From: Drosophila persimilis
Taxonomy: Eukaryota > Arthropoda > Insecta > Diptera > Drosophilidae
Direction of reading: 5' to 3'
NCBI RefSeq assembly: GCF_003286085.1
Contig: NW_020825706.1
Span: 1-64,000 of the forward strand
Length of the DNA stretch: 64,000 nucleotides
Below, one piece after another: positions 1 to 10,534 of this stretch. Numbering within the stretch: the stretch's first letter is position 1; the number at the start of each line of letters is the position of its first letter. Position numbers and translations under genes: made by a program. The notes beneath the pieces are model-generated. The model ran no database searches, was not told the DNA's origin, and worked only from the letters and a program-made list of their open reading frames with translations.

Positions 1-55
1 GAGACAAGAGAGAGAGAGAGACAGAGAGAGAGAGACAGAGAGAGAGAGAGACAGA

Positions 56-86
<31 letters not shown>
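1..86. repeat. (GA)n microsatellite with CA interruptions
   Basis: The window opens inside a GA dinucleotide array broken about every 14-18 bases by a CA step. It is cut by the window edge, so its full length is unknown. GA arrays can bind GAGA factor in flies; nothing here shows that this one does. Confidence 0.95.
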
Positions 87-119
87 TTCGTTATACCAAT
101 TGATTGGTGGTGTAGGTTT

Positions 120-620
120 TTTACAAAAGTATATATATTTTGTTTACTTCTTAGTATTTTTTTACTTTGTAGTATTTTTTGTTAGGTATTTTATGGGGCT
201 TTTAATTTTTTATTTTTAAATTATTTAATTATTTATTAATATTTTTAAAGCTTTTTTGTCAGTTAATAATTTATTTTTTTTTATTTTAGGAAATTTGTAC
301 AAATTTCTTTAAGAAATTTTTGATAGTATTTTCTTAAGTATTTTTACTTTGTAGTAATTTAAGTATTATACTGAACATTTTCCGTATTTTTTTGTAGTAT
401 ATATTTGGTATTTTTTTAAGACTATTCTTTAGTATTTTCTTGGGGTAATTTTTTTTTGTTATTTTTAGTATCTTTTGTATGTTTTAAATATTTCCCTGCA
501 ATTTTTTGTTGTCTCTTTTCGTTTTGGAATTTTCTTTGATTTTTTCATATTTTTTCTGCATTATGTTTTAGTATTTTCCTTGGTATTATTTCGTATTTTC
601 TTTATCATAGAGCATTCAAA
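120..620. repeat. AT-rich block with TAGTATTTT-type repeats
   Basis: T-rich sequence in which AGTATTT or TAGTATTTTT recurs every 10-25 bases at irregular spacing. It is the first of several blocks of this family in the window (also near 2.0, 4.5, 6.4, 8.5, 11.4 and 52.7 kb). The short open frames across it are F/L/V-rich translations of T-rich DNA and are not genes. Confidence 0.8.
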
Positions 621-1461
621 ATGCGTTTATTTTCCTAAATTTCTTTGTTACTCTTTGCTGGGGGGTTTTTTTTTGTAAATCAAGTTTTGCAGTTTTTGGA
701 GTCCGGGGTCTTGGGGTCCGGGGGTCTGGGGGTCTGGCGCGTTTTTGAAATGTTTGTTATTCCGCAAGAGTTGGGGGCCAGGCAGCAAGCAACTCGTTTA
801 TGGCCCGCAGAGTGGGGTGGGAGGGATACAGGGGGCTGGGACAGGGGGGTGCCGAAGGGATAAGGGAGTTGCACTCTGGGATGAGCCAAGGTTTTTGGCG
901 GATGATTGTGTTTCGGGGGCTACTTTAACTTCTTTTGGTCTTTCGGCTTTCGGCTTTCGGCTCTGTGGCTTCTGGCTTCTGGCATATTTGTTGTGCGGCT
1001 TGCAGCAGCAACAAGCAAAACGTGCAGCGCCAAAATATGCAACTGCAACAAGATCTTCGCCCTGCAACAGCGTTGTTGGAGTCGTCATCCCGTCTAGCTT
1101 TTGGTGTTTTGTTGTGCGGAGTCTGGAGTCTCTTGTCTCTTGTTAGCCTTCCTTTCTTCTTTTGTTTTCTGGGGCTCGAGTATGGGGCTCCCGACTTCGG
1201 GGTCTCTCTCTGTTTGGGCCACTCTGCTCTGCTGTTTGGCCTCTGCCTGGCTATCTGCCAATTGTTTGGCAAATTAACAGCCACGAAAGGAGTTGTGGCC
1301 CCAGCCCCAGCTACGACTCCTCTGTGTTGCGTCTGTTGCAAGTGGCTTTTTGCTGCGTTCCTCTGCAAATGTTTTGGCAAAAATAACATTTAAATATGCC
1401 TTTGTTTGGTCGAAAAGTCTTTGCCCTTCTCCTTAGCCAAGTCGTACCGCCGCTTCTTTAA
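621..1461. other. unique sequence, no gene recognised
   Basis: Higher-complexity DNA with short repeats of TTCGGC and TTCTGGC near 940-980. Overlapping open frames of 130-150 codons exist on both strands at 925-1393, but they are mutually antisense and low in complexity, and I recognise no domain in them. I see no promoter or RNA gene. Confidence 0.5.
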
Positions 1462-1929
1462 ATCTCATTCTTCACCCGTCTTTGGAGATTCTTTGGCCAT
1501 CTCTCTTTGCAGCTCTTGATAGTCTCTTCGGTTGTACTTGTTTTTTGTGCGTTCCTTTCACGGGTCCCTTGCTCCGGGGATAATCTAGACTTGGTGGAAC
1601 GTTTGTGTAACCGAAGTGGGTTCGATCTTGTCAAGTACTATAGAACCTCCAAAAACGGACAGGTTCCCTTTGGGCAAGACATGTACTATGCTTTTTTTTA
1701 TTTTATTTATTTATTTGTTTTTTTTTATTTGAAATATTTATTTGTTTTTTTTTATTTGATTTATTTATTTGTTTTTTTTATTTGTTTTTTTTATTTGTTT
1801 TTTTTATTTGTTTTTTTTTTATTTTATTTATTTATTTGTTTTTTTTTTTATTTTATTTATTTATTTGTTTTTTTTTATTTTATTTATTTATTTGTTTGTT
1901 TTTTTTTGCATATTTTAATGGAAGTATGA
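1462..1929 (+). other. unrecognised open frame running into a microsatellite
   Basis: A stop-free frame begins at 1462 without an in-frame ATG. From about 1507 it reads as a hydrophobic segment (LLIVSSVVLVFCAFL) followed by a mixed hydrophilic stretch of about 38 residues with several charged residues and a single Cys. At about 1690 it runs into a TTTATTTG microsatellite and degenerates into F/Y/I repeats. An acceptor-like TTTGCAG precedes the hydrophobic part at 1507-1512. The antisense frame in the same codon register also looks protein-like but has three stops. It could be a decayed exon, a transposon fragment or chance. I do not recognise the family. Confidence 0.2.
1690..1910. repeat. 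TTTATTTG / poly-T microsatellite
   Basis: About 220 bases made almost entirely of T with A and G, in units such as TTTATTTATTTG and TTTTTTTATTTG. C is practically absent on the + strand, so the strand asymmetry is strong. Confidence 0.95.
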
Positions 1930-1954
1930 GACAAAATAAAGAGAAAAATTTAGT

Positions 1955-2535
1955 TTTAATGTATTTTTGCAGTATTTTTTGGTATTTTATTTTGGTTTTC
2001 TGTTAATATTTACTGAAGAATTTTTTTTTGGAAATTTTATGAGAAATTTTTTAAAGTTCGTTTTAGTATTTTATGTATTTTGTTAGTTTTTGTAGTAACT
2101 TATTAATTTATATTTTCAGTATTTTATGAATTATTTTTTTAGTATTTTATTAATTTATATTTTTAGTATTTTATTCATATATATGTTTAGTATTATATTT
2201 AGTGTTTTCAGAATTTTATTTACAATGTTCAGTATTTTCTTTAGAATTTCTTGTATTTTTTGTACATAGTAAATAGTTTGTATAATTTGTGGTATTTTGT
2301 GTAAATTTTTATATTTGTATTATTTTGTATATTTGTATTATTTTGTATATTTGTATTATTTTGTATATTTGTATTATTTTGTATATTTGTATTATTTTGT
2401 ATATTTATTTTATTTTTAATAGTATTTTTAAATATTATTTAGATAATTTAGTAATAATTGCTTAGAATTATTAGTATTTGTAAGTATTTTTAAAAATATT
2501 TTTTAAAAGTATTTTTTAAACTTTTTATTGCGTAT
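1955..2535. repeat. TAGTATTTT-type block with an embedded 18-bp array
   Basis: AGTATTTT motifs recur irregularly throughout. At 2311-2400 there are five consecutive perfect copies of the 18-bp unit ATATTTGTATTATTTTGT. The perfection of this array against a degenerate surrounding suggests recent local expansion. Confidence 0.9.
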
Positions 2536-3100
2536 TTAATATCTTTTCCTTCATTGAATCTCAATAATCCTCCTTTATGAAAAGTATGAAAAATACTTCC
2601 CAAAAGATGGTTTGCCCTAGGGTATTCCCTTCTCCGATGTACTATACAGAGCTTCCTTCTGGAGCTACCTGCTTCCTTCTTTATCTGTATATTTTTTCCT
2701 GTGTGTTTGTGCCATTGAATTTACGATGCATTCATGCATCCTTCTTGATGCATCCATATTTAGTGAAATTACATGCTTTGCGATAAGGCAGAGGAGTCGG
2801 AATATCCAGCAGAAGCATGGGGATGAATGGAGGCTGCATATACCCCCATTTCGCGTAATCCTTGAGCAACTAATTAGCCAAAGAAGGCCACTGCCGCGTG
2901 TGTTTTGTGTTTTCTTTAGTTCCAGGAAAAAGATTTAACCGATTTTTCTGGCATACATAATTAGGCGGAAAAAGTAGATTGTTTTTAGTTTTTTTTGCTG
3001 TTGTTATTTCTGCGGAAAAAACTGCAAAAACTGGCTTTATAATGCCTCAATTTCCTCCTTTTTAAAACCTTTTTCAACGCTTGTTTATCTTCTTTTTTTA
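2536..3100. other. unique sequence without a gene
   Basis: Moderately complex sequence. Short open frames on + (2577-2938) are not supported by domain content or codon pattern. Towards 3060-3130 it becomes polypyrimidine on the + strand and leads into the splice-like motif at 3131. Confidence 0.4.
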
Positions 3101-3138
3101 ATGCCTTTTTCTTCTTCTTTTTTTCTTGCAGGTAAGCA
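3085..3138 (+). promoter_or_regulatory. candidate recursive splice site (zero-nucleotide exon)
   Basis: A long pyrimidine tract, including CTTCTTCTTTTTTTCTTG, ends in CAG at 3129-3131 and is followed directly by GTAAGC at 3132-3137. An acceptor and a regenerated donor therefore abut with no exon between them. A TTAAT branch-like motif lies upstream in the tract. This matches the arrangement known for ratchet points in long Drosophila introns (pyrimidines, then CAG and GTAAGT). Position 6 of the donor is C rather than T, slightly off consensus. If real, the site lies in a long intron transcribed on the + strand. The host gene cannot be named from this window. Confidence 0.5.
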
Positions 3139-3139
3139 C

Positions 3140-4490
3140 CACGCCATTCGCATTCAAGGATAAATGGCATTGAAGACGGCATCCAGGGTCCTGTCTTGTG
3201 CGGCGGGTAAATAATCATCGTCTTTTAGCCCTTGAGGAGAACCTTTGAAACTCGAGTGTTTTGATAGCAGATTGTGGGGCTTTCCTTTGACTTGAAGTTT
3301 GTTTTTTTTTTGTTCGAGAATTGAAGCTTCTGATGATCTCAACTTTTTGTTTGCTTTACATGGAATCGAATGAAGTTCTCTGGCCTTTGAGAATAATGTT
3401 TTCCATGAAAAGTTTTGTGTGGCACTAACGAGAATGATCTTTAGGAATTAGAATTGAATGGAAACTGGAATTAAAAGTGCCTTGAAGCAAATGGGATGTA
3501 AATCTCTAGATACAATCTTTGAAAGCAGATTTGTTCGATCTTGAGTTGTATTAATAATCAATGAGGATTTAAAATCATGTCTAATTGATAGACTGGATTA
3601 TAAAGATGCAAATTAAGAGCCACTTTAAGATAAGCAACGATTTAATGCACTTTTAAAGACCAGTTCTGTATGGGAACTCTTCTATATCTCTCCCCCAATT
3701 TATCCCCCACAATCAATCAACTGCATGCCACTTTTCTGCTCGCCTAAGACTTCCTTTAAAAACTAGAACATCTCTGCCATATGCCGGGCGCAGCATTCCT
3801 CTGGCATTCTCCATAAAATTCCCAACAAAATTCCCTGGATGTCGTCTGAGGCCATAAAACAAGTGGAAAATGAAGCTGGAAGCTGCACCGCTGCCATAAA
3901 TAATATATAAAATATAATAATAATAAAAAAAAAAATGGGAAGAACTGCTGTTGCAAGTGCAACCTGCACTGCCGTCGCCGTCGTTGCAGCAATCGAAATG
4001 TCAGCAAGTTTTGTGCAGAAGTTCAACTTCTTGGCTTCGAAACTGCTTTTTCTTTGTGTCGCTCTCTCGCTCGTACTCGTAGTCGTACATGTATCTGCTA
4101 GATACAATTTACTATAGATGGATGTATAGATACATATACGCTGTTTTATAGGCTAACTGCTTTTCGTCTTTTGGCTCTGGCTCTGACTCTGGCTTTTGCC
4201 TTTGGCTGACTTCATCTTTTTCTTTACGCTCGATCGAGTTGCTCAAAAAATACACAAAATAAATGCCAGTGTGTGGAGCAGACAGCTTTAATACCCTTGA
4301 AAAGCGATTGACACGGAAATACATAAGCACTCGTCTCAATTGAGTGGCATTTTTATTCGCATCAAGAATTTGGAAAGGAATGAAGAAAGGAATGTTTTAG
4401 TATTTCCAATTGTTTTTCCGGAAAAATAAAATACAAATACAAAATATATATGTACTTGAAAATATAGTTAAATAATTGCTGAAAATTGGA
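3140..4490. other. unique intergenic or intronic sequence
   Basis: AT-moderate sequence without repeats of note. Short open frames at 3756-4117 on both strands are antisense shadows of one another around a poly-A stretch at 3918-3935. No RNA gene or element recognised. Confidence 0.5.
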
Positions 4491-4496
4491 TTGGAT

Positions 4497-5060
4497 TTTC
4501 TAGTATTTTTTTTTGTATTTTCTAGTATTTATCATGTATTTTCTAGTATTTATCATGTATTTTCTAGTATTTATCATGTATTTTCTAGTATTAGACACTC
4601 TCTAGTATTTGTTGTATTTTCTAGTATTTTTATTGTTTTTTCTAGTATTTGTATTGTTTTTTCTAGTATTTGTATTGTTTTTTCTAGTATTTTTATTGTT
4701 TTTTTTTTTAATATTTCAATTGCGTTTTCCAGAATATATCATGTATTTTCCAGTATTTGTATTTTCTTTTGTAGTATTTTAAAGTATTTTCAGTGTTTGT
4801 TAGTATTTTTAGTATTGCTAGTATTTTGTTTAGTATTTTTAGTGTTCCTAGTATTTTAAGTATTATTGGTATTCTTTAATTATTTAGTATATTTGGTATT
4901 TTTTTGTATTATTTAGGATTTTTGGTTTTTTGTATTATTTAGTATTTTTGGTAGTTTTGTATTATTTAGTATTTTGTTCTATCTTGTAGTATTTTTAAAT
5001 ATTTTTTATTTTTTTAATTTTTTTTTATTTTTTTTTTTTATTTTTTTTATTTAGTAGTAT
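4497..5060. repeat. TAGTATTT minisatellite with 21-bp units
   Basis: Near 4515-4690 the AGTATTT motif is organised in 21-bp units, first TTTTCTAGTATTT followed by ATCATGTA, then the same core followed by GTATTGTT. Each version has about three consecutive copies. Beyond 4700 the array decays into irregular AGTATTTTT repeats and then poly-T at 5010-5050. The open frame at 4476-4859, a repeating S-S-I-Y-H-V-F peptide, only reflects the array. Confidence 0.9.
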
Positions 5061-6360
5061 TTAATAGTTATATAGACGTTATATACATTATTTTATGTAT
5101 GCTTATATTTCCTCTTCAGTCTCTCTTTGATTTCTCGATTATTTTTCTGCTATTTCTGCCATTTTCTAACCAAACCGGAAGCCGTGAGAAATCATCAGCA
5201 GGCACCCCAAAGTGAATGGCAATTGCTTTGGTTTTGCTTTTGCTCATTCTCATTCTCATTCTGGCTTCTTTAACTGCTCTTCTGCTTTGTCTTCCTCTAC
5301 TTCTTGTGTGTTTAAGTTTCGCAATTAAAATGCCATTGAGGTGTATGCTTCGCTTCGTCTTCGTCTTTGCCTTTGCCATCGTCTTTGCCATCGTCTTTGC
5401 CTTCGCCTTCGCCTTCGCCAGGGCCTGAAGTGTTGTGCTGCCAGTGGCCTTAATCATTTAATGAGCCAAACCCTTCCTCTCGAATCACAATTTTCCTATC
5501 TGTCTGTCTGTCTGTCGGCCCTCTCTCCTGCCCTGACACCCGGGACACTGAGCGCTTGACGAATGCGAGACAGAAACTGTCGACTGATTGGGTTTCTACG
5601 CCTCTAATTGGGAGCGAGTTTAGATCGATAGCAGCTCACTTTGTGCGATAATTGCGCTCCACCTGCTCGATAATTGCGTTTCACCTTGCCGATAATTGCT
5701 GTTTTGGACACTAGGCAAGGGCTTGCCCATGTCCTTCAGTCCTTCAGTCCCTCAGTCCATGAAATGTCGTTGCACACTGGAGGCGGACGGACACATCAAT
5801 AAAAGATGCAAACCAGAACAACGCCAAGCCAACGCCGCCTGCTCCCATTTCCCTTTCTCGTTCGCCGCTTTTCCCATTGCCATTTCCACATTTCCACATT
5901 TCCACATCCATTTCCTTCGTCTGCGTGTGCGGTGTGTGAAAAATGTAACAATAATTGAAATTTAATAGCCACGACGACAGCCCGCAAACCAAATGTCGTC
6001 AGCAGCAACGCAACGACAACGATGGAGACGACGGAGGCGTCATCCAGCTGCAGCGCAAAAAAAAGTTGTGCTGTCGCCGGCGGCACCGGCACCCGAGGTC
6101 CACCGTTGCCGGCCCCATCACCAGGACGCGGTTTTCTCTCCTCTGAATAAATGCATAAAGAACGCCCCAGAGAGAGAGAGAGAGCAGCAGCCGGAAGAGT
6201 GGGAGAGAGAAAAGAGAGCAAAAAAAAGTATTGCATTCACTTTTACTATTATATTCATAGGCGAAGCAAGTGGGGAGCACTCTCTGGAGGGGGCCAAAGG
6301 CAGGATCGACCAGGTGGATGCTCATCAATCGGGAAGGAATCTTGAATGAAGGGCAAACTT
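5061..6360. other. mostly unique sequence with hexamer repeats
   Basis: Contains an imperfect CTTTGC/CTTCGC-type hexamer array at about 5353-5422, which reads as alternating F/A/V on + and K/A on -, and a short CTGTCTGT run near 5500. At 5959-6150 one + frame is open and rich in T, S, A, G and P (from ATG at 6022: METTEASSS...), but the other two frames are equally biased, so I do not call it a gene. A GA run lies at 6169-6185. Confidence 0.4.
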
Positions 6361-6361
6361 T

Positions 6362-6800
6362 TATAGTATTTGTTTAGTATATTTAGTATATTCCTGTTAC
6401 TACAAACAATTATTTTTTTTTTTATTGTTTTATACAAATATTCAGTATTATTACTATTGAATAGTATTTTTATTTTGTCAAGTATTTGATTTTAGTATTT
6501 TCTAGCGTTTGGTTATAATATTTCATAGTATTTTTTATTGTATTTTCCAGTATTTTATTTCAGTATTTTCCATTATTTTCTTTTAGTATTTTCCAGTATT
6601 TTGCCTTAATCTTTTATAGTATTTTTTTTAATATTTTGTAGAGTATTTTCTATACTATTTTCTATAGTATTTTCTATAGTATTTTCTACTACTTTTTATA
6701 TTTTATTCTAATTGTTATTTTATATGTTTCAGATTTTTTGTTGCATATATTAGTATTTTTTCTAGTATTTTCTCGTATTTTTTATGGGTTAGTGCGGGCT
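6362..6800. repeat. TAGTATTTT-type block
   Basis: AGTATTTT recurs with linkers such as TTCTA and TTTTAGT, including a short tandem of TATAGTATTTTC near 6655-6690. Same orientation as the blocks at 0.1, 2.0 and 4.5 kb. Confidence 0.85.
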
Positions 6801-6909
6801 CTCGTTTGCATAGGGGAAAAAAAAATTTTTTCCCACTCTATAAACTATTTTATGCCTCCCCCCAAAAACCAGCACACCCCACTCCCGTACAGGGCATCAA
6901 AATGCATAC

Positions 6910-6990
6910 GTTGGCTGCGCTGACGTTGATGTTGTTGTCACCATCTGCATCTCCATCGCCAGCACCCGTTGGCGGTTCATAAAAAGGAGC
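6910..6990 (-). CDS. candidate 81-nt cassette exon, acidic low-complexity peptide
   Basis: On the - strand an acceptor (a short pyrimidine-rich tract ending TTTTATTTTCAG, AG at 6992-6991) is followed by 81 nt open in one frame: 27 codons beginning A-P-F-Y-E-P-P-T-G, then a G/D/N-rich stretch, ending S-A-A-N. A GTATGC donor follows at 6909-6904. Length divisible by three, phase 0 at both ends and Drosophila-like codons (CCG, GGC, GAC, AAC, ATC, GTC, AGC, GCC) favour a real exon. The donor is only moderate and no neighbouring exon is recognised, so it may be chance. The protein is not identified. Confidence 0.35.
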
Positions 6991-6999
6991 CTGAAAATA

Positions 7000-8530
7000 A
7001 AAGTGGGTCAAAAACTGTAAATGATATTTGTTCTACTTGGTTTTAAGATGTTACCCTGTGTACGTCCCGCTCCTCCCTTATACCCTGCATTATGTGGATG
7101 GGGTGGGAGATGGGGGAGAATGCATCTGAAACATAAAAATGTTCAAATGTATTTCTTAAGGGAGTACAAAAAAGGTGTTAAATTCAACACGTTATTCTCA
7201 CACACGACTCACAGAAAAGATGTGGTCGATGAACTTTGTTGCAGATACAGATACAGTGAGAGAGGGAGATACAGCTACAGATATGGAGATCAGAGGTTCC
7301 AGCCTCAGGTGGCAATTAGCATACGAGTGCCAAATGATCTTTAACCGGGGAAAAAAATGGGAGCGGAATGATCCAGAATTTGGACCAACGCAAATGTTTA
7401 GGTTGACTAACATTTAGATACAGTATCTAATGATAAATCCCCTGAGATTATGACATCTGACTTGCGGTTTAAGTTCTCAAGATAACTGCCGCCCGAAAAA
7501 AGTGGAAAAATTGCTACAGAAATTATAAAACAGATTAAAAGATAAGATTGAAAGGGTTTAAATAGATTTCTTTGATGTCTGAAGATAAAAGGAAAGCAAA
7601 AACCTGAAAAATATTTCAGAAATGTAACAAAAAAACCTGTTGAAATCATGAGATCCATTCTAAATTAGAATTCTAAACCAATTTATTCGCATTTCAGACA
7701 CACAATCCCCCCGCCTTATACAGAAGAAGAACACGCTCTTAAATCAAAAGTTAACCATCAAAACCCATTAATACTTATGGGCAAACCGAAACGGGTTCTA
7801 TAAGGAACAATATCGGTGTTTTGTACAGATTTTTAACGCTACGAAGAGTAGTAGAATTCTAAACAATTTACGGGCACACATTCCATATTCAAAAAGCAAC
7901 AATTAGCATTCCGTAAAATTTTCCAGCTCATTAAAATTGATTGCTGTGTCAATTGTCGAATGCAAAACAGATTCCAATTGACAGTTTGTTGCCAGAGCGA
8001 ACGAGAGAGAGATTTTTCAGAGGGAAAACTTGCTTTTATCCGCTAATTGCGGGCGTAAATTCTCCTAAATTCCCAGCCCAAGAAAAGAGGGCTAAACAAA
8101 TCGTGATTTCCTGTTTTGGGTTGGCCGCTGGCCGGCTGGCCTCTGGCCAAAACATCATCATCATCACGGCCCATAGAATGATGAGGTTAATGACTAACAG
8201 TACATTAACATCATTATCAGTGGGTTGTCTGCGTTTCTAGGGCCTCTGGGATGCCAGACTGTGGCTCCTCTCCGGGCAGAGGAGCACATCTTCCATCCTT
8301 CGGCCTGAGGCTTCCTTTTTGATTATATGCTCACAAAACCAAATAAAGTTAGACACAAAAATTTGAATGAAAGCTTAATTAGGGTTTGCTCAGCGAGGGT
8401 ACAACGGGTATTGGCGAATCGAAGCTGAGGTTTGTGCAGTTTTCCGAGAAAATTAATAAACCTACTTTAAAATTTTCTTTTTGGGGATATTATTGGAATA
8501 TGAAAGAGATATTTCTAGAATTTGACGCTA
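7000..8530. other. unique sequence with one short hairpin
   Basis: No gene recognised. CAGATACAG-type repeats occur at 7243-7290. A compact inverted repeat at 8261-8287 (GCTCCTCT, a six-base loop, AGAGGAGC) sits within a longer imperfect fold whose outer arms are GCCTC (8242-8246) and GAGGC (8307-8311). I cannot tell whether it is functional. Confidence 0.4.
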
Positions 8531-8534
8531 AAAT

Positions 8535-8870
8535 GAGAAGATAAAAATAGTAAAAATACTAAAAAATACTAAAAAATACTAGAAAATACTAAAATACTAG
8601 AAAAATAGAATAACAAGAAAATTACTAAAATACTAGAAAATACTAAAAATACCAAAAATATTAGAAAAATACTATAATAAGGCAAATATAATAGCTACTA
8701 AAACATACTAAAAATACAAAAAAACTAGAAAAATACTAAAAATACTGAAAATTATATACTGGAAAATATAATACTAGATACTAGAACATATAATAATATG
8801 TATATACTTAAATAATAATACTTAAAAAAATATTATAAAATACCAAAAACTAAATAAAAGTATAAACACT
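8535..8870. repeat. TAGTATTTT family in inverted orientation
   Basis: The + strand reads AAAATACTA, AAAATACTAGAAAAATACT and similar, the reverse complement of the blocks to the left. The Tc1-like element begins about 34 bases beyond the end of this block. Confidence 0.85.
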
Positions 8871-8903
8871 TGAAAAAAATAAAAAAAGAAACAGTTCAAT
8901 ATA

Positions 8904-10532
8904 CACACTTGATCATAATAATAGGTACACACATCTACGTAAACTTTAACATAACAAAAAGCAGTTGTATTCAATATTTGAAACTTAAAATTAGTTTTCA
9001 ATTATACCAACAGTATTTGTTTTCAATAAAAAAAACTTTATTATATTATAGGATAATGTTATAAAAGAAAAGAGAGCAATTTGTACTTCAGAGTCAATGT
9101 CAGGCTGCTCAAAATAATAGGTACACTTCAAGTTTTGTTATGAAAAAAGTTTGTTAACTGATTATTATTATTTTTTTGTTGCCTAAATGGGGTTTATAGT
9201 TAATATCCGATGTATCCACCTTGATTTTTTGTCACCTTTATAATTATTTTTGGCGTACTTGTAATAAGCGTCTGGCAGGTGTCTCATACCTCAATTTTTG
9301 GACGCCCTCGCATAATTTTTGATTATTTGAAAATGAAAACTTAGCTAATTTTGTTTCGTAAATCTCCCCACAAGTTTTCGATTGGATTTAAGTCGGAAAA
9401 TTTAGGAAGCCACTTTAAAACGTCTATTGTTTGGTCCTCAAAAACGTTGGTCAAAAGCTTAGATGTGTGCCTTGGGTCGTTATATTACTTAAATACCCAA
9501 TGGAAACTCACGTTTTCTTCAGCATAAGGTAGCATAACTGTCTGCAATCTGGGTTTGTATTGCTCAGCGTCCATTCTGTTCGTTGTCAGGAAAAATGGAC
9601 CTACGCCGTACCAGGATGAGCAGCCCCATATCTTTAACTGGCACCTCCATGTTTGAGAAATTTTTTTTTTTAAACATGGATCAAAATTCCTTCGTTTAGG
9701 GCTTCCTACATTGCTTTCACATTCATTCCCTAATAAATTTATTTTAGTTTCGTCGCTCCATAAAAGGCTTCTCCACTTTTTCTCTCCGGCGCATCCTGCG
9801 CAGTCTTTATGATCTTTAGCAAAAGTTTGCCCCATGCCTAGATTTTTTTGACGCGTAAGTGGGACCTTTCTTTCTATTCTGCTTGGAAGGCTGGCTTGTT
9901 GTAGCCGTCTACGGATCGTTGGAGCACTAACTTCTAGTGCAATTTCTGATGCAATAGCCTTTGACGACTTAAATGGGTCCTTATTTCTCAAAGAAAAGTA
10001 TGTAGTGGTCAAGTGTTATGGTTGTTTTCTGTGGCTTTCCGCGAGTTTCCTGACTAGGTTTTAATTTTTAAAGCATTGTAACAAAATTATGAGACCTTTT
10101 CATTAATTTGGCAATGGCCCGAAGAAATTGGCCTTCTTTTTTCAGACTAAGAGCCAATTGGGCTGTACAATAAGACATTCGGCCTATTCTTGTAAGAAAA
10201 AAATAATTATTTGTTTATATTTAGACTGTTGTTAAATGAAATGGATGTTTAATTGCCAAAAAGTCAAGAATTTCCAAATTATTCACTTGATATTCAAAAT
10301 TTACTGACACTGTACCTATTATTTTGATCAGCCATAATGTGATGTCAACTCGCAATTTCGCTTAAAGCTCTGTTATTCGGCGGTTTCCCTGTTTCATTTT
10401 TTTACCACGGAACTGCAATACATTGACAAATAAGACATACCAAACAAAATTTTGTTTTCAACTCTTAAAGTACGATAAAACTAATTATTAATGAAAAGCT
10501 TCAAGGTGTACCTATTATTATGATCAAGTGTG
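8904..10532 (-). mobile_element. Tc1-like DNA transposon, end to end, with IR/DR termini
   Basis: A 1629-bp element is bounded by a perfect 27-bp terminal inverted repeat at 8904-8930 and 10506-10532 and flanked by TA dinucleotides (8902-8903 and 10533-10534), the target duplication of Tc1/mariner elements. A second, imperfect copy of the core CAAAATAATAGGTACA lies inward at 9107-9125 and, inverted, at 10311-10330. Each end is thus an inverted repeat of about 225 bp carrying two direct repeats, as in the IR/DR class of Tc1 elements. The transposase on the - strand is disabled. The termini look intact, so it could in principle be mobilised only in trans. Confidence 0.9.
9200..10178 (-). pseudogene. 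Tc1-like transposase pseudogene (DD34E family)
   Basis: Reading from an ATG at 10178, the N-terminus (REGQ-type helix-turn-helix, ...LRAIAKLMKRSHNFV...) meets a stop at 10068-10070. The frame shifts near 9990-10012. A long open part (9488-10012) carries APTIRRRL, the first catalytic Asp in WSDETKINLLG (codon 9752-9754), WGCSSWYGVGP and MLPYAEENVSFHWVF. A stop at 9485-9487 follows, then YNDPRHTS: the second catalytic Asp is replaced by Tyr (9482-9484). The Glu in SDLNPIENLW (9377-9379) is 35 codons on, exactly DD34E spacing. Further stops lie at 9341, 9323 and 9284. The family C-terminus (ending GGYIGY) runs to 9200-9202. Total about 326 codons, close to the family's usual 340. Confidence 0.9.
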
Positions 10533-10534
10533 TA

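Noticed and set aside
5116..5457. Lys/Ala-rich protein on -
   Set aside because: Translation of a CTTTGC/CTTCGC hexamer microsatellite.
5959..6150. T/S/A/P-rich coding exon on +
   Set aside because: All three forward frames are equally biased by CAG/ACG-rich DNA; no clear donor.
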